Assembly (NCBI GenBank): GCA_032622095.1
Contig: CP136065.1
Location: forward strand, 245,895,474-245,959,473
DNA from: Siphonodentalium dalli
Taxonomy: Eukaryota; Mollusca; Scaphopoda; Gadilida; Siphonodentaliidae
Length of the DNA: 64,000 bases
Direction: 5' to 3'
Shown: positions 12,216 through 26,700 of the stretch, one piece after another
Numbering within the stretch: position 1 is the stretch's first letter
Layout: every line of letters starts with the position of its first letter
Position numbers and translations under genes: made by a program
Notes under the pieces: generated by a model
The model's input: the letters and a program-made list of their open reading frames with translations, nothing else
Told to the model about the DNA's origin: nothing
The model's database searches: none

Positions 12216-13091
12216 GTATTTTATCATTTGAAAGATTAGGAAACAAACAGGATAATAAAAACTAAAATCGTAAAAACAAAAATACACGCACCTATGAGAA
12301 TATTTTCATTAATAGACACTTATCACAAGAAGAATTGACAAAACAGTACAATCTCTGACAAGAAATGAAAATGAAGAGGAAACAATTACCGACCACTATG
12401 TTCCGAGTGGAAGGGGAGAGTGTTGTCAAAATATAATATAACAATACATTAATTTGTTTGTGACTGAAAATGAAATATGAAAATGAAATATGTAAGGGGA
12501 CCAAGAGTCAAATGACTCGTTCCTGAAATAAAAATGATGATGATGAATTGATGATGATGAGTCTTTGACTATATTTACATTCTGGTTTGCAGTCCCATTA
12601 TATGCTGCACCCTTCCTCTAATCTATGATACTGCCTGTTAGTAGATAATGATTGATAACAGGCTTATTTGATTTTTATGCTTACTTCAGTCTCACTCAAG
12701 TTAGACCAAGATCTCATTACAATCGATACTGGGTCTAAAGACTACAGTACTTACATTGATTTCAGAAATGAATGGGGAATCCCCAGCTTGTGACATGTAA
12801 TGCTATTGAGATGACACTGTTGTGTCATCTCCTTCTTTAGAACATGCGCGCACAATTTACTATGGGTTTAGAATCATAGTAAAATCCTTATTTGCTGTGT
12901 GAGGTAATTATATACATGTTAGGAGAAAATACAAACTAAATTAATAAATTTTAATCTCTTTGCAAAAACAATTATATTACTGTAGGTATTCTGTTTGATT
13001 ATTCCCCAATTATGACGTAACGAACATGTGTATTAGCTGGATTTATAACCCACAACGGGTAATATGGGTAACTTTGTCGACATTTGATCAA
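12216..13091. other. Non-coding stretch
   Basis: No gene seen. Simple ATGATG repeats lie at 12530-12560. Scattered AT-rich DNA; no element boundaries are evident. Confidence 0.5.
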
Positions 13092-13481
13092 TTAACCCTT
13101 TACCCAACAGAAGGGCCCTGTGCCAATGCATTCTCTTATATATGCGAGTCGACCATAGGTCGCCTCGCATATATAAGAGAATGCATTGGCTTAACACATT
13201 AAAAATTATAAAATTGTTAAAGAATGTAAGAAAAAATGGTAAAAAGTGTTAAAAAAAGATTTATTTTAGGCCAATGCATTCTCTTATATATGCGAGGCGA
13301 CCTATGGTCGACTCGCATATATAAGAGAATGCATTGGCACAGGGCATAACTGTAACCATCACAATGTGGTCAAGGAGCCGGTTCCAATGATACCCATATT
13401 TGTATGGTTCTATTGAGACAGACCGAAGATATTTTAGGCTGTTGAAGCTTTATTTGGCCGGTTTGTTGGGTAAAGGGTTAA
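13092..13481. mobile_element. piggyBac-like TTAA hairpin MITE, copy A
   Basis: 390 bp. TTAA at both ends with inverted termini CCCTTTACCCAACA; TTAA plus a CCC terminus is the piggyBac hallmark. Inside are two ~70-bp near-perfect hairpins built on CCAATGCATTCTCTTATATA, with a loop including CGACCATAGGTCG. They are separated by an A/T-rich spacer. No transposase is present. Confidence 0.85.
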
Positions 13482-13910
13482 CACATGGTTTGCAATAACT
13501 AGGTGAGACTTCAGTCAGACACTTGGGTGGCTAATTCAAAAAGTGTAAGTATCAATTGCCTTTTGAAGGAAGCTATTGATTGGTCAAGCATCACATTCCT
13601 GGATGCTATGGCTCTCTCCGAGCAATTTTCATTTGTGCAATACATGTTCCTCCTGTTTGAAATAATTAATTCCATGGGAGTCTTTAGACACAGTATCGAT
13701 TGTAATTACATGTAGAACTTGGTCTGACTTCAGTGAGACTGTCCTTATTGGTAGTTATACAGTGTTAAGTGTGGGAGAAGGGGTGATGGGGGAGAGGGGT
13801 TTGTTGGTGATATCAAGAACCATAGAGCCAGCTATCCACCATGCTGTTATCTTAACATGCTTGCAGCAGAACAAGCAAATGCTGCACTCTCTCTCATCTC
13901 TGACATTTAG

Positions 13911-14112
13911 AACATAGGATTTTGTGTTATTTGTGGAGTTACAGGGTTCAGGGATGGTGTGGGAGATTTTGGGGTGGGGTGAGTGTGTTTGAAGCTCATG
14001 ATTGCCTTGAGAACATAGGATTTTGTGTTATTTGTGGAGTTACAGGGTTCAGGGATGGTGTGGGAGATTTTGGGGTGGGGTGAGTGTGTTTGTTGTTCAT
14101 GATTGCCTGGAG
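13911..14112. repeat. 101-bp tandem duplication
   Basis: Two consecutive copies of a 101-bp unit starting AACATAGGATTTTGTGTTAT (starts at 13911 and ~14012), with a third partial start at ~14113. Open frames here are by-products of the duplication. Confidence 0.85.
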
Positions 14113-14537
14113 AACATAGGATGTTGTGGGTTAGTGAGCGGAGTTTGTCCAGAATTTGGCTTTGGTGTTCACTAATGACGGACGCCGCTGAAACCACATT
14201 CATCTTCATACAAACTCATTATATAAGGGACATGAATCAAATCATTAGCAACAACTTAGACTTCATTCTAACATTTTCCCACTTGGCAATCAGTTGGAAA
14301 TTTCCATGGGTTGGAAGTTTGAGGAGCCAGTTATAAAAAAATTAACCTGGGGGGGGGGGGGGGTGTGCAAATGTTAATTCTTGCAGTTGGAATCTTGTGG
14401 ACACCCCCCCTCACACAACAAATGAGATCCTCTAGCCATGTTCTTGGATGGCAGGCCACAGGCTAGAATAAAGTGAAAGATATTTACATGTGTAACAGAA
14501 TAAGAGAGAGAAGTGCGGGAGTCATAACGAAAGTTGG
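14113..14537. other. Non-coding stretch with a G-run
   Basis: No gene seen. A poly-G tract lies at 14350-14363. If the missing MAO N-terminal exon were nearby it should show a GxGxxG-coding stretch here, and none was found. Confidence 0.5.
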
Positions 14538-14606
14538 CAGCACCTGGTATCGCAAGCTGGTTACCCATCCAAGGACTAACCAAAGTCGATGTTGCTTAAC
14601 TTCAGT
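14538..14606 (-). pseudogene. 5S rRNA-derived fragment (3' half)
   Basis: The minus strand reads ACTGAAGTTAAGCAACATCG, then GGTTAGTCCTTGGATGGGTA, then ATACCAGGTGCTG. These match the 3' half of eukaryotic 5S rRNA (CTGAAGTTAAGCAACGTCGG... GGATGGGTGACC... GGTGCTGTA), which covers the internal promoter region. The 5' half is absent and the known positions carry substitutions. It is therefore a pseudogene fragment or the head of a 5S-derived SINE (SINE3 type). It lies just 5' of an MAO exon. Confidence 0.75.
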
Positions 14607-14668
14607 AGCATCTAAGCATCTAACATCTTTCATATACAGAGATTATAACACCCTTGTCTTTGTTTCAG

Positions 14669-14759
14669 ATAGGATAGGTGGCAGACTTCTGACGACAACA
14701 CTGAAATCAGCTGATGGCGGAGTGGATTTCTGGGATTTGGGCGGAGAGTGGATTGGAAG
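14669..14759 (+). CDS. MAO-like exon a: RIGGR and GGEWIG motifs
   Basis: Acceptor TTTGTTTCAG; the exon starts with the last two bases of a split Asp codon (inferred from the DRxGGR family motif). It encodes RIGGRLLTTTLKSADGG and later DLGGEWIG, the FAD-contacting segments just after the N-terminal Rossmann fold. The donor is AAG|GTCGGA, leaving two bases (AG) of an Arg codon that the next exon completes. Confidence 0.9.
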
Positions 14760-17700
14760 GTCGGAGCATATGTATTATGAACAAATAAATTCACTCATTT
14801 TTGTAGCACATCATCCTTTGATCTCGGGAAAACTATTTAGGTGTTTAATATAAAATTATAAATACATAAAAGGCAGGTGTCTGTCAAATTATAGTAATAC
14901 TAGCAGATTAGCCCGCCACTGGCGGGATTGGTCCTATGGCTTTGGTCGATCCATTAAGCTTTGGTCGATCCATTAATTTTTGTGTTTCAAGATAACCCCG
15001 TACAGGCACGACATATTCCCCGTCCTGAGTTGACCGTACATAAGAAATTTTACGTCGATGTCACCGCTGATGACCGAGATATCGCCCAAGGTCATTTGTG
15101 GGTACCCGTTTCAAGGTCAAGGTCACCTCAGGCGGACAAACTGACCCGACGAAAATCTCCCCTGTCCCTTGGAAGCCCTAAGTACGAAATTTCGTCTCGA
15201 TGTTTTTAAGATGCGCATATGTTAACATTAAATTTGTTATTATAAGTCTTCACACGACATGGATAATTTCATATATCAACTTAACAATCGTTCTTCACAG
15301 ACATTAGTTCAGGACAAATATAATTATGTTACATTGAATGATCGGCCCAACAGCAAAATAGCGTACGATGATAATATAGTATGTTTGCGCTCATGCGTAT
15401 ATCGCGACGTTCCGTAAACTTTGAGGTTTTTTATAATAACTCATGGATTTGTCATGATATTGAAGCATTTGGGGAATGATATATACATGGCAGCTTATAC
15501 CTACACATTCCATATACAATTCGCTTAATTTTGGTGTGATTCATATTCTTGAATACACGAAGGTGGTGAATTAGTCTGCACTTTAACACATATTTGTGTG
15601 TATTTTACGATTAACCGACGAACGTGCTATAATGTTGTCGGCTCCACGTATTCAATACGTTGATATTGTAAACAAACTTTTCTCAAGTGTCGTTTTGGTC
15701 CAACTATAACTCCGAATAATAGCTAAGATGTATTTAGATAGAATTATCAAAAGAATTTGACCAATTAGGGTGCATTTTAAGAGAATCGAGTGGAGAAAAC
15801 TTGGTAACTATAAACACGAATTCTGCCATCACGTTTCTGTATGATGTAGGCAAAGTAACTCTAAAATTTCGGCAAGTATTTAACCCATCTATCCCCATTG
15901 CGGTGGCAGTTGAAGGGTGAAGGAGTGGTAGCACGGGCTCGCGAATGGTCCGATGACACTTCCCGTGGCTTTTTACCCTTAGATAGGAAGTTTGGGCTCA
16001 ATCGGTCAAGCCGTTTTCGAGTCTATAAAGGATATACACACGGAAGTCTCAAAATATATATATAGATACCTCAAATTTCTTTCTACATATATCATATATG
16101 TACTATTATATCATTGGATTCATCATATCCATTTAACCCCTTCATTCCGATTATTTTCAGACCACAACCCTACATGTACTATTATCTGGACCTGTTCAGA
16201 TTACATGCATTCAACCCCGCACTGCCTTTCACTACACCGATGCCGTTTGTGGCGAAGCACAACCTCACATTTCTGATTAAGCTTGATCTTCTTCAGTTTA
16301 TCTTTAAGGTATATTACTACAATGTTAGCTAGCCATTTAATAATTTAATACTTGCCATTGAGTAGTTCTTTGATTCCCATTGATTCATTTGTGTGGATGT
16401 TAAGCTGTTAAGTTACAGTTTGTGGGAACTGATAGCTGAATCCCTAATCAATGTAACTCACGGATTTCTCTGCATAATGACTGCTGGCATAATCTAAACA
16501 TTACTACAAATGAATATAGAAGGGCTTTCAATGCCTAATGTCTGCTGGCATGATCTAAACATTCCTACAAATGAATTTAGAGTTACCCTATCTTGGCCTA
16601 ATGTCTGCTGGCATGATCTAAACATCACTACAAATGAATTTAGAGTTACCCTCTCTTGGCCTAATGTCTGCTGGTATGATCTAAACAACCCTACAAATGA
16701 ATTTAGAGTTACCCTCTCTTGGCCTAATGTCTGCTGGTATGATCTAAACAACCCTACAAATGAATTTAGAGTTACCCTCTCTTGGCCTAATGTCTGCTGG
16801 TATGATCTAAACATCCCTACAAATGAATTTAGAGTTACCCTCTCTTGGCCTAATGTCTGCTGGTATGATTTAAACAACCCTACAAATGAATTTAGAGTTA
16901 CCCTCTATTGGCCTAATGTCTGCTGGCATGATCTAAACATCCCTACAAATGAATTTAGAGTTACCCTCTATTGGCCTAATGTCTGCTGGCATGATCTAAA
17001 CATCCCTACAAATGAATTTAGAGTTACCCTCTCTTGGCCTAATGTCTGCTGGTATGATCTAAACATCACTACAAATGAATCTAGAGGTACCCACTTTTGG
17101 CCTAATGTTTGCTGGTATAATCTGAACATTGCTACAAATGAATCTAGAGGGGCTTCTCTGTGTAATGCCTGCTGGTACGATATAAACATCCCTACAAATG
17201 AATCTGGAGGTACCCTCTCTTGGCCTAATGTATGCTGGTATAATCTGAACATCCCTACAAATGAATTTAGAGGGGCTTCTCTGTGTAATGCCTGCTGGTA
17301 CAATATGAACATCCCTACAATTGATGAATAGACCATTTGAATCTGTAACGCTTTACCCAACAGAAGGGCCCTGTGCCAATGCATTCTCTTATATATGCGA
17401 GTCGACCATAGGTCGCCTCGCATATATAAGAGAATGCATTGGCTTAACACATTAAAAATTATAAAATTGTTAAAGAATGTAAGAAAAAATTATAAAAAGT
17501 ATTAAAAAAAGATTTTTTTAGGCCAATGCATTCTCTTATATATGCGAGGCGACCTATGGTCGACTCGCATATATAAGAGAATGCATTGGCACAGGGCATA
17601 ACTGTAACCATCACAATGTGGTCAATGAGCCGGTTCCAATGATATCCATATTTGTATGGTTCTATTGAGACATACCGAAGATATTTTAGGCTGTTGAAGC

Positions 17701-20700
17701 TTTATTTGGCCGGTTTTGGCCGGTTTGTTGGGTAAAGGGTTAATTCTGCACCAGCGCAGCTCCCGTTATGAACCTCAGGGTTATGTAAAATTTCTTTTAA
17801 TTTATAGACATATTATGGACTTGTTAGGGTGCATGAAACTATATAAGTTAATATTCAGGTGCTAGGCCAACTGGGGAATGTAGCATTATACTAACATCGC
17901 CCAAAATCCCAAGCAAATCGACCATACCACGCCATAGAAAACATCGTCTGAACTATGTTAAAATTGTAAATATTTACTACTCGATTCGGGACTCATCTAT
18001 CGGCGATATACTAACGAAGACGATTTCACTATCGACAGTCACTGCATTTAATTTATACATAAGAATGATGGTGTGTGTAGTCAATTTACATATAATATTT
18101 GTAAAACAACTACTTTGAACAAGATTATTTTCCATTTCTATTTGTTCACCCAACCGGAGTGTTTCACATCACTTTAAAGATGGTGTACATTGTATATTTA
18201 TTTATTTTATAGATTTAAAGGTACTCAATCCGATAAAACTCCTCTCAATTACTATTTCAATGGCTTCGGGGGTCAAAAATATTTGATTCGAGTCGAGGAA
18301 GTCACCCATCAAAGCTCAGATTTGTTAGATATCGATTTTAGAAATCTATTATTTTTCATTATCGGGAATACTATCTGGTCCAGAACTCAGTCAAAATTGC
18401 GTTAAAATTACCACTTGATTTTAGAGTTATCCATCCTTGTCTGTTTGAATAGATTTGGAGTACACATCCAGAGCAGATTACGGCAGTTATTAGTACTCAT
18501 CTCGAGTTAATAACAAATTTCAAAAATCAATATCTAATAACTCTGAGCTTTGTTTGATGGGTTCCTCGACTCGAATCAAATATATTTTACCCCCAAAGCC
18601 AAAGAAATAGTAATATAGGACCCTCTGATCGGATTGTTGTTGTTGGAATCTGTTGAGATGGGGACCCTCTTTACGGATTGAGTACCTTTAAAATAATAAT
18701 TTCTAGTCAGAGACCAGTAAACAGGAAATTATTGTTTTTCCTTAAATTTTCCTCACAAACTGGGACAGAAATTGTAACTATTTTAAGAAAAATTTTCAGC
18801 TGTGATTTGTGTATGTTTATCAATTGAAAATATATCTTTTAAATCACTTTTAAGTGAAGTATATGTAAATTAGATATCTCACTCGCATTTTGTAGTACAG
18901 GTATAATGATACGATAAAACTTCAAGTGACCTGCCCTCAAAACAAGTGTCGTTAAATTGTTGTTGTTGTTATTGAAAGTGGTCCCAGCAAAATATTACAT
19001 GTTGACTTTTTGCATGTAATTGAATGGGAGATGACAGTCAACGTGTTATATTTTTAAATATATTAAATTTATATCTTTCTTCTTCAGCTGAAGTTACTGA
19101 AGAGGAAGTTGAAGGGTGACCTGAAGAAATCAGAGAATGCCATGAGATTCGACTCAATAACATTTGATTTCTACAAAGAACAGAAACTATGGTCAGCAGG
19201 TGAGGGTCAATTTGGGTTAAAGGTCAGTCATTATAGGGTCAAATATCACCTGAAGAAATCAGAGAATGACATGAGATTCGACACAATAACATTCGATTCC
19301 TACAAAGAATTATTATACTAGTACAGTGAAACCTCTCCAAACCGGACCCTCTACAATCCGAACCCCTCTCTATTCCGAACTAATTATTCGGTCCCGAATT
19401 TACCCAAGTGCATTGTCACTAATTATTACCTTTGTAATCCGAAACCTCTGTACTCCGAATACTGGACAGCTTTATTGGTCCAAAAGTTAACAAATACACC
19501 AATGTTTACCTCCAAAATCCAAACGCTTAAAGCTATGGAAGAGACCGAACTCAATTAGTTGAAAGGTAATGATGTGAACGTTTCTGCTTTTAAGTTGACC
19601 TGTGTGTGACCTCGATCACCGTCAGTGACAACAGTTAGTTACAAACAGACGAAGTGTTCTAGGTACATTAATCAAATTTATTTAAAAATTAAAATGAATA
19701 TAATGCCTGAGAATAAAAAGATACTGCCGTATTTATATTTAATCTTAATCTAAATAAATTCCGAACGCGCGTGTATGCCGGTAATGTACTTTCATACTAT
19801 TGAATAAGCGTACCAATTTAATTAGCGGTCTTTTGTATCGGCAAAGCTTTGAAACGGATTAAAACAACAGGTGTCTAATTAGATACGCCTAAACCAGAAT
19901 TGGTTACTGCACTGCACCACCTTCAGATACATGCAGATACAGATAGATACATGTTTGCTTATATCACAAACTGATTGAACTATGGTGATTTCACAGGTAA
20001 TTAGAGCAGTGACACGTTGTTTTTACATCAGCTATTGTGCTGGAATGGACTCTTTGTTTTTACAACAATTGTCCAAACTAAACACTAATACGCTAAACGT
20101 ACAGGACGGTGGTTTATTGTTACCATCACAGTTTTATTAAATCAACTCATCACAATTAATGAGCCGTCGGGAAAACGATAGCTCAGAGTTGAAATCTACT
20201 GTGAACAACATTTTCAAAAACCACGAATCACTGTAAAATGTATCGTTTCCGTGTTTCCTGGTTTATCTATACATATATTTATTTCTTATTATAGCATGTT
20301 TATCTATTGCAATTTAATTTTTATTTTGTAGTTTATTGAATAAAGTTTAAGTAATCAATAATGAGGTGTTCGGGTCTCGATAACTCTTACTGACGGCGGC
20401 AATATATTCCGATGGTTTTGCGATTTTCTGTAAACCAAATACCTCTCTAAACCGAACAGAAGGGCCATTCCGAAGGGTGTTCGGTTTAGAGAGGTTTCAC
20501 TGTAATGGTTAATATAATGGTTAATATAATGGAATTAATGGTTAGTTATTAAATATAATGGAATTAATGGTTAATATCATGGAATTAATCTATTAAGCGT
20601 ATTAGAATGACACTAAAGTGAATTGAATTATGCTTAAGCTTAATTAACTACACTGAAGCGTAATTCACTAATAAATGTAAATTTGGCCTCACACATGCTA

Positions 20701-23700
20701 TAAACAGAGAATGCCTTCAGGCTTCTAAGGATTTCACAAGCTGTGCAAATTCCAAGCTCCTGACCATATATTGATGTTTTGGACACATTTACAGAATTCT
20801 GAGGTTACAGACTTGATGGGAGTTTGATTATCAGGCACGCAGTGATGCCAAATTTATCTTGTTTAATGCATTCTGCCAGACACAAAAACAAATATTCTGC
20901 CAGACACATAGTCTAGTAAAAACAAATATATCTCGGAATATTGATTCCTCGCTGACACATTAGAGTTTTACCAATTAAGGATGTGAATTGGAAGATCATT
21001 TGTTAAATCGGGTAACTAACGGCAGAAATATGTCGTTTAACTCTTTCATGACGGGAACTGAGATGGTGCAGCATTAAGGATCCTGTACCAATGCATTCTC
21101 TTATATATGGGAGTCTCCCATATAAAAGAATATGCCGGCTTACAAAGTCAAGGTAAATATTGTTAGGCCAATGTATTTTCTTATATATATGAGGCTCCCT
21201 ATGGGAGACTTGCATATAAAAGAGAATGCACTGGCTTACAAGGTCAAGGTAAATGTTGTTAGGCCAATGTATTCTCTTATATAGGCAAGGCTCCCTATGG
21301 GAGACTCCCATATATAAGAGAATGCATTGGCTCAGGGTTTTCACGAATAATTCAGGAAGTTCCTGTCATGGAAGGGTTAACTCATTTCTGAATGGGTTAT
21401 ATAACACTCCCGTATGGAGCCTCACACATAATAAGCAGACGACAGTCATCAGTGCATTGTTATACCCCCCGCAACGAAGTTAGGGGGGGGTATACTGGAG
21501 TCAGCTTGTCCGTCCGTCTTCCGTCCGTCCGTCGTCCGTCCGTCCATGGACACAAATTTGTCCGGAGTTTTTCTCAGTCGTTTTTTGATCAATTTCCGTG
21601 AAACTTGGCACAGACATCAACCACCATGGGAACCTGTGCATCTGCGATTATGACGTCTGTCGGACTTTTTTTTTTTGAGTTATCCCCCCTTTTTCGACTT
21701 AGAAAATTTTCGCAGCATGTATACTTTTGTCCGAGCTTTTATTCCTACATTTTTTGGTCAATTTTTATAAAACGTGGCACAGATATTTAGTACCATTGGA
21801 ACTTGTGCGTCTGCGATTATGACATCTGTCCGACATTTTTTGGTGGAGTTATCCCCCTTTTTCAACTTAGAAACTTTTTTTGCAACATGCATAATTTTGT
21901 CCGAGTTTTTATTCCTACATTTTTCAGTCAATGTTTTTTAATCTTGGCACTGATATTTAGTACCATGGGAACCTATGCACCTGCAATTATGACGTCTGTC
22001 CGACATTTTTTGTGTGGAGTTATTCCCCATTTTCGACTTAGAATTTTTTTCGCAACATACATAATTTTGTCCAAGCTTTTATTCCTACAATTTTCGGTCA
22101 ATAGGTTTAAGATTAGGGTTATGGTTGTACACCTGCAATGGGAACTGTTATTTTATTATTTTAACTAAATGTTTACTGACATGTCAAACATCTTAGTATT
22201 TTTTAAAAAGGGGGGTATCCGTAGTCCCATTGGGACAGTCACATCTCTAGTTCTCTCTGTCTGGGGCTCCATAAAGGGTCATCGAAGATTGAACTCTTTC
22301 ATTTCTGAATGGGTTCTCCCATTCAGTTCTAAAATATTATGATGGAATGGCACACAGCACAATCGTTTCGACGATTCTACGACCAATTCCACGATTCTGC
22401 TGCTTGACAACCACGGTGCTACGGCAGTTTAACGATTCTGCGACCTTATTATACGTGATATTTTATGACAAACTTAGATAAAGGGGCTTTTTACTGAATT
22501 GGGACGATACAATTGGGCTTCTTCTTGTATTCGTTGTGTAGAGTAGACTTTGCAGGTCCACCATGTTGACTCACAGTATACATACGGAGATGAGATCTAT
22601 ACATAAAATGAGTCACAATCGGCTCGGTCAAATCTGGATAATCAGATAAAACCGCGAACTGATAGCAAAAAGTCATTTCTTGGGCTACAAAGGGACCTTA
22701 ACAGTGCGAAAATTAACATCCAACGTAAGCTTTGATAAGCAAAAATGTATTATTTGTCAAATTCGTACCTCTGTTGGCGCAATATTCGATTAAACTAAAT
22801 TCAGAAATGCAGTAAAAATGTCAACTATTTGGCAACGCCCCGCTTCGACCATGACAACGACGATAGTGCGACTCATTGAACGGTAATTTTCATTTATATA
22901 CGACGTATCTGTCACTAATCGGGCTGCTTAGTTCTGCGTGTCAGCCCATTCTGCTGCATCAATAATGTTTGGAACTGTGCCTTCGTGCACATGTCCTGGA
23001 TTCAATACAGTACTGTGTATTTACTGGTCCCCACATGTGAAGATAGAGACCAAGTCATAATAAGATATTTGTCGCTAAACGAGCATTCTTAGATTAGAAC
23101 ATGACAAAATGCCCAACTTACATGTAGGCCTACCTGAACATTTTCCTTCTTAGTGCACCCAGCAGTTTTGTAATTTCTGTAAAGTTGACTTGTTCATACG
23201 AAAATGTCACCACTTAGCCTACCATAACATGAGTTATTTTAGTCATATTCTGATTAGCAGGTAGGCCCTACATATAAAGATGTCCTCGAAAAAATTATTG
23301 ATCGTTTAGTTACTTTTATAAAGGTGTTTGTATGAAAGTATTAGTTAAAATTCTTCGAAAGAGGTGTGGTTATCAGAAACTGAAAAATAATGAGCAACAC
23401 TTTAAAAAAAAAAAAATTAAAGGGATAGATAACAGAAAAATTGCGGTTTTAGTCTACATGTCAAAGTTCTGGAGGTGCATTCCATATATGGATTTTTGAA
23501 TATTCATGAAATACATGCCCGCGTTCACGGAAAATATATAGTGGTAATTAAGGACGGATAATAATGATTTATATAGAGGATCCCCAACAAGTTATGTTGG
23601 GATATAACATTTTATAAAACAAGTTTATTAACTGTGTTTATACCTTTTTTTTAAATATCAAAATCCTTAAAAGAAGCTGAAAATGCATGCAGAATGGATA

Positions 23701-26700
23701 TATTTACGGCGTCGGCCGAGACGCTTCACAAACGTATATGACAGTATAGCACACTCTGGCTGGCGACGAAAAAATATAGTCCCACAATTTGCCTCTTTGT
23801 TTTTGTATCCATTTTCGTCAATGCAAAGAAGTTGGACAAAAATTTGCATATATAATATCTAGTGTTGGTGTCATGCGAGGCTTTTCGAAAATAGTATTAA
23901 TCCGCGCGGTCATTGCTGGTGTGATGTCAAGTATCCCGGGAAGCACGCACCTATTCGCCATTTAGTGGATATAAGGAAATATGCAATGGCTCTTTTAATG
24001 ATACAATATATACAATTTTGCCAAAATGAAAAGCCACTTTTAAAATGGAACATTATTTTGTCTCGAATGTGTCTTTACTCCCTCTTGTGTTGTGATAAGG
24101 AAATCAATATTATTTTTTTTATTTGCAGTTTTTTTAGCTCGTTTTCCTTGTTAAAATGTGGTTATGTGATCAAGCGGATTTCAAATTCATCCCAATTATA
24201 TATATGCAATTTATTAACCTCGTCCATTAAAGTCGGTTCAAGCCTCGCTAAGATCAGCTCGAATAAACTCAATAGAGATTATCTATCCTCCCTCCCCTCT
24301 CTCCCCTTCCTCCCTCCCCTCTCTCTCTCCCTCTCACCCTTCCCTCCCATCTCACCCTCTCTCTCTCTCTCTCTCCCTCTATATATACATATATGTATAT
24401 ATTATCATCTCCGATACCTGAATGTCAAAATATGGAATTATACTCAAAACAAAACTATTTTAAATGTGGAGTTAATTTCTAAGGCGACCCTTCCCCAACA
24501 TCGATACCACAATGCAACTGAGAATAAGACATGTTGACGATAAGAAAATACCGAGGCATTGTGAGTCGGCTGCTAGTTAGGCGTACAGACAGACGGAAGG
24601 AAAGTTGGATAGGCGGAAAGGCAATTTAGATAATGTAATGTGTGGTACACATATGGAAATTAAACCTGTACAGTATAGCAATATACGATTCGACATTACT
24701 TTATTTTCCTCAGCTGGCTCCAAATAAAAGAGTCTTAATCTCGTAACCTTGATGTGACTCATATGCGTATTCATGTCTATTATAAATAGCGAGCATGACA
24801 TTCACTAGAAAGCGACTTCTCGTGAGCACAAGTCAATGAAATTTCAATTGCTGGTCGCACAATTGTCGTTGTAATAGTTGACTACTCGGCGTTGTCAATT
24901 GAGTGCGATGATACCCCCGCAAATATGGACACAGCGCCATCAATCACAGAACTGAGGTGAACATTAGTTGTGAAAAATCACCCAAAGACGTATGGCTATG
25001 TTATTATTTGGTTTCCACTCAATTTTATAGGACGTTATATATATTTTCTCAACTCTAAAGACGAATTTCACACAGTGATGTGTGTAAAACCAAAACAACT
25101 GGTCTATTTATGTCAAAGATGATGTATTGTTGTGCTAACTGTCTAGTGCTGAACTCTTTACAGATTATCGAATCGAAGATCGCCGTACCTAATAGAAATA
25201 TAATATATGGTACATTCCTGTCCGTATTTCTGGAATTATTCATTTCGCAATGTTTTTTTCGTGTTTATCGCATCAGCCTGGTCGCAGAATCGTTAAACCG
25301 CCGTAGCACCGTGGTTGTCAAGCCGCAGAATCGTGGAATTGGTCGTAGAATCGTCGAAACGATTGTAACGTGTGAATGGGCTATTCATCTTTGTAGGGAT
25401 GTTTTGATAATATTAGCTGACAACATGTTAAGAAGCACTCAATGGATTCTACTCAGGAATGTTCAGACAATGGCAATCAAGTAATTACCCATCAATTACT
25501 ATCCAGTCATCCAAGGGTTATTGCTGTAGGGGTTATTCTCATCAGTAAAATGTGGGGATGGGCAAACAGGATTTATAAGATGTGACAGATAGTATAGAGC
25601 ACCTAGGTATAGGAATGGGTCTACACATACATATTATGTGCTTATTTCACTCCTTCAGCTATATATAAGGCCACTCATTTTTATACCCCCCGCAACGAAG
25701 TTAGGGGGGGTATACTGGAGTCAGCTTGTCCGTCGTCCGTCCGTCCGTGGACACAAATTTGTCCGGAGTTTTTCTCAGTCGTTTTTTGATCAATTTCCGT
25801 GAAACTTGGTACAGACATCAACCACCATGGGAACCTGTGCACCTGCGATTATGACGTCTGTCGGACTTTTTTTGGTGGAGTTATCCCCCTTTTTCGACTT
25901 AGAAAATTTTCGCAACATGTAACTTTTGTCCAAGCTTTTATTCCTACATTTTTTTGTCAATTTTTATAAAACGTGGCACAAATATTTAGTACCATGGGAA
26001 CTTGTGCACCTGCGATTATGACGTCTGTCCGACATTTTTTGGTGGACTTATCACTGGACTTATCCTCCTTTTTCGACTTAGAAACTTTTTTTGCAACATG
26101 CATAATTTTGTCCGAGCTTTTATTCCTACATTTTTCGGTCAATGTTTTTTAATCTTGGCACTGATATTTAGTACCATGGGAACCTGTGCACCTGCGATTA
26201 TTACGCCTGTCCGACATTTTTTGTGTGGAGTTATTCCCCTTTTTCGACTTAGAATTTTTTTCGCAACATACATAATTTTGTCCAAGCTTTTATTCCTACA
26301 TTTTTCGGTCAATAGGTTTAAGATTAGGGTTATGGTTGTACACCTGCAATGGGAACTGTTATTTTATTATTTTAACTAAATGTTTAAACATCTTAGTATT
26401 TTAAAAACAGGGGGGTATCCGTAGTCCCATTGGGACAGTCACACCTCTAGTTATTTTTGGTTTGTGGATAATTATTTTAAAAGATAGGGTTAAAAATAAA
26501 AAATATGATTGGTTTTGAATTTTTATTTGATAAAAAAAATCAGGTCTAAAGACTTTCATGGTTAAAATTATTTCAAACAGGAGAAATCGAGCCAATGCGC
26601 AGCAAATAATGCCTTGCTTGACCAATGAATAGCTTCCTGCAAATTAAGTTAATATTCACTTATTCATACAAGCCACACCCACAATATTTGACTGCAATCT

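Noticed and set aside
13092-13481. Hairpins as transcription terminators or tRNA-like genes
   Set aside because: They recur inside TTAA-flanked repeats, so they are transposon structure. No tRNA A/B boxes or cloverleaf are present.
21803-22168. 121-codon frame (and 26002-26379)
   Set aside because: It lies within the ~170-bp core units of HINE-like elements. Frame similarity between copies reflects element copying, not a gene.
23965-24537. 190-codon frame
   Set aside because: It runs through a CT-rich microsatellite and AT-rich DNA, with no recognised domain and no support from neighbouring splice sites.
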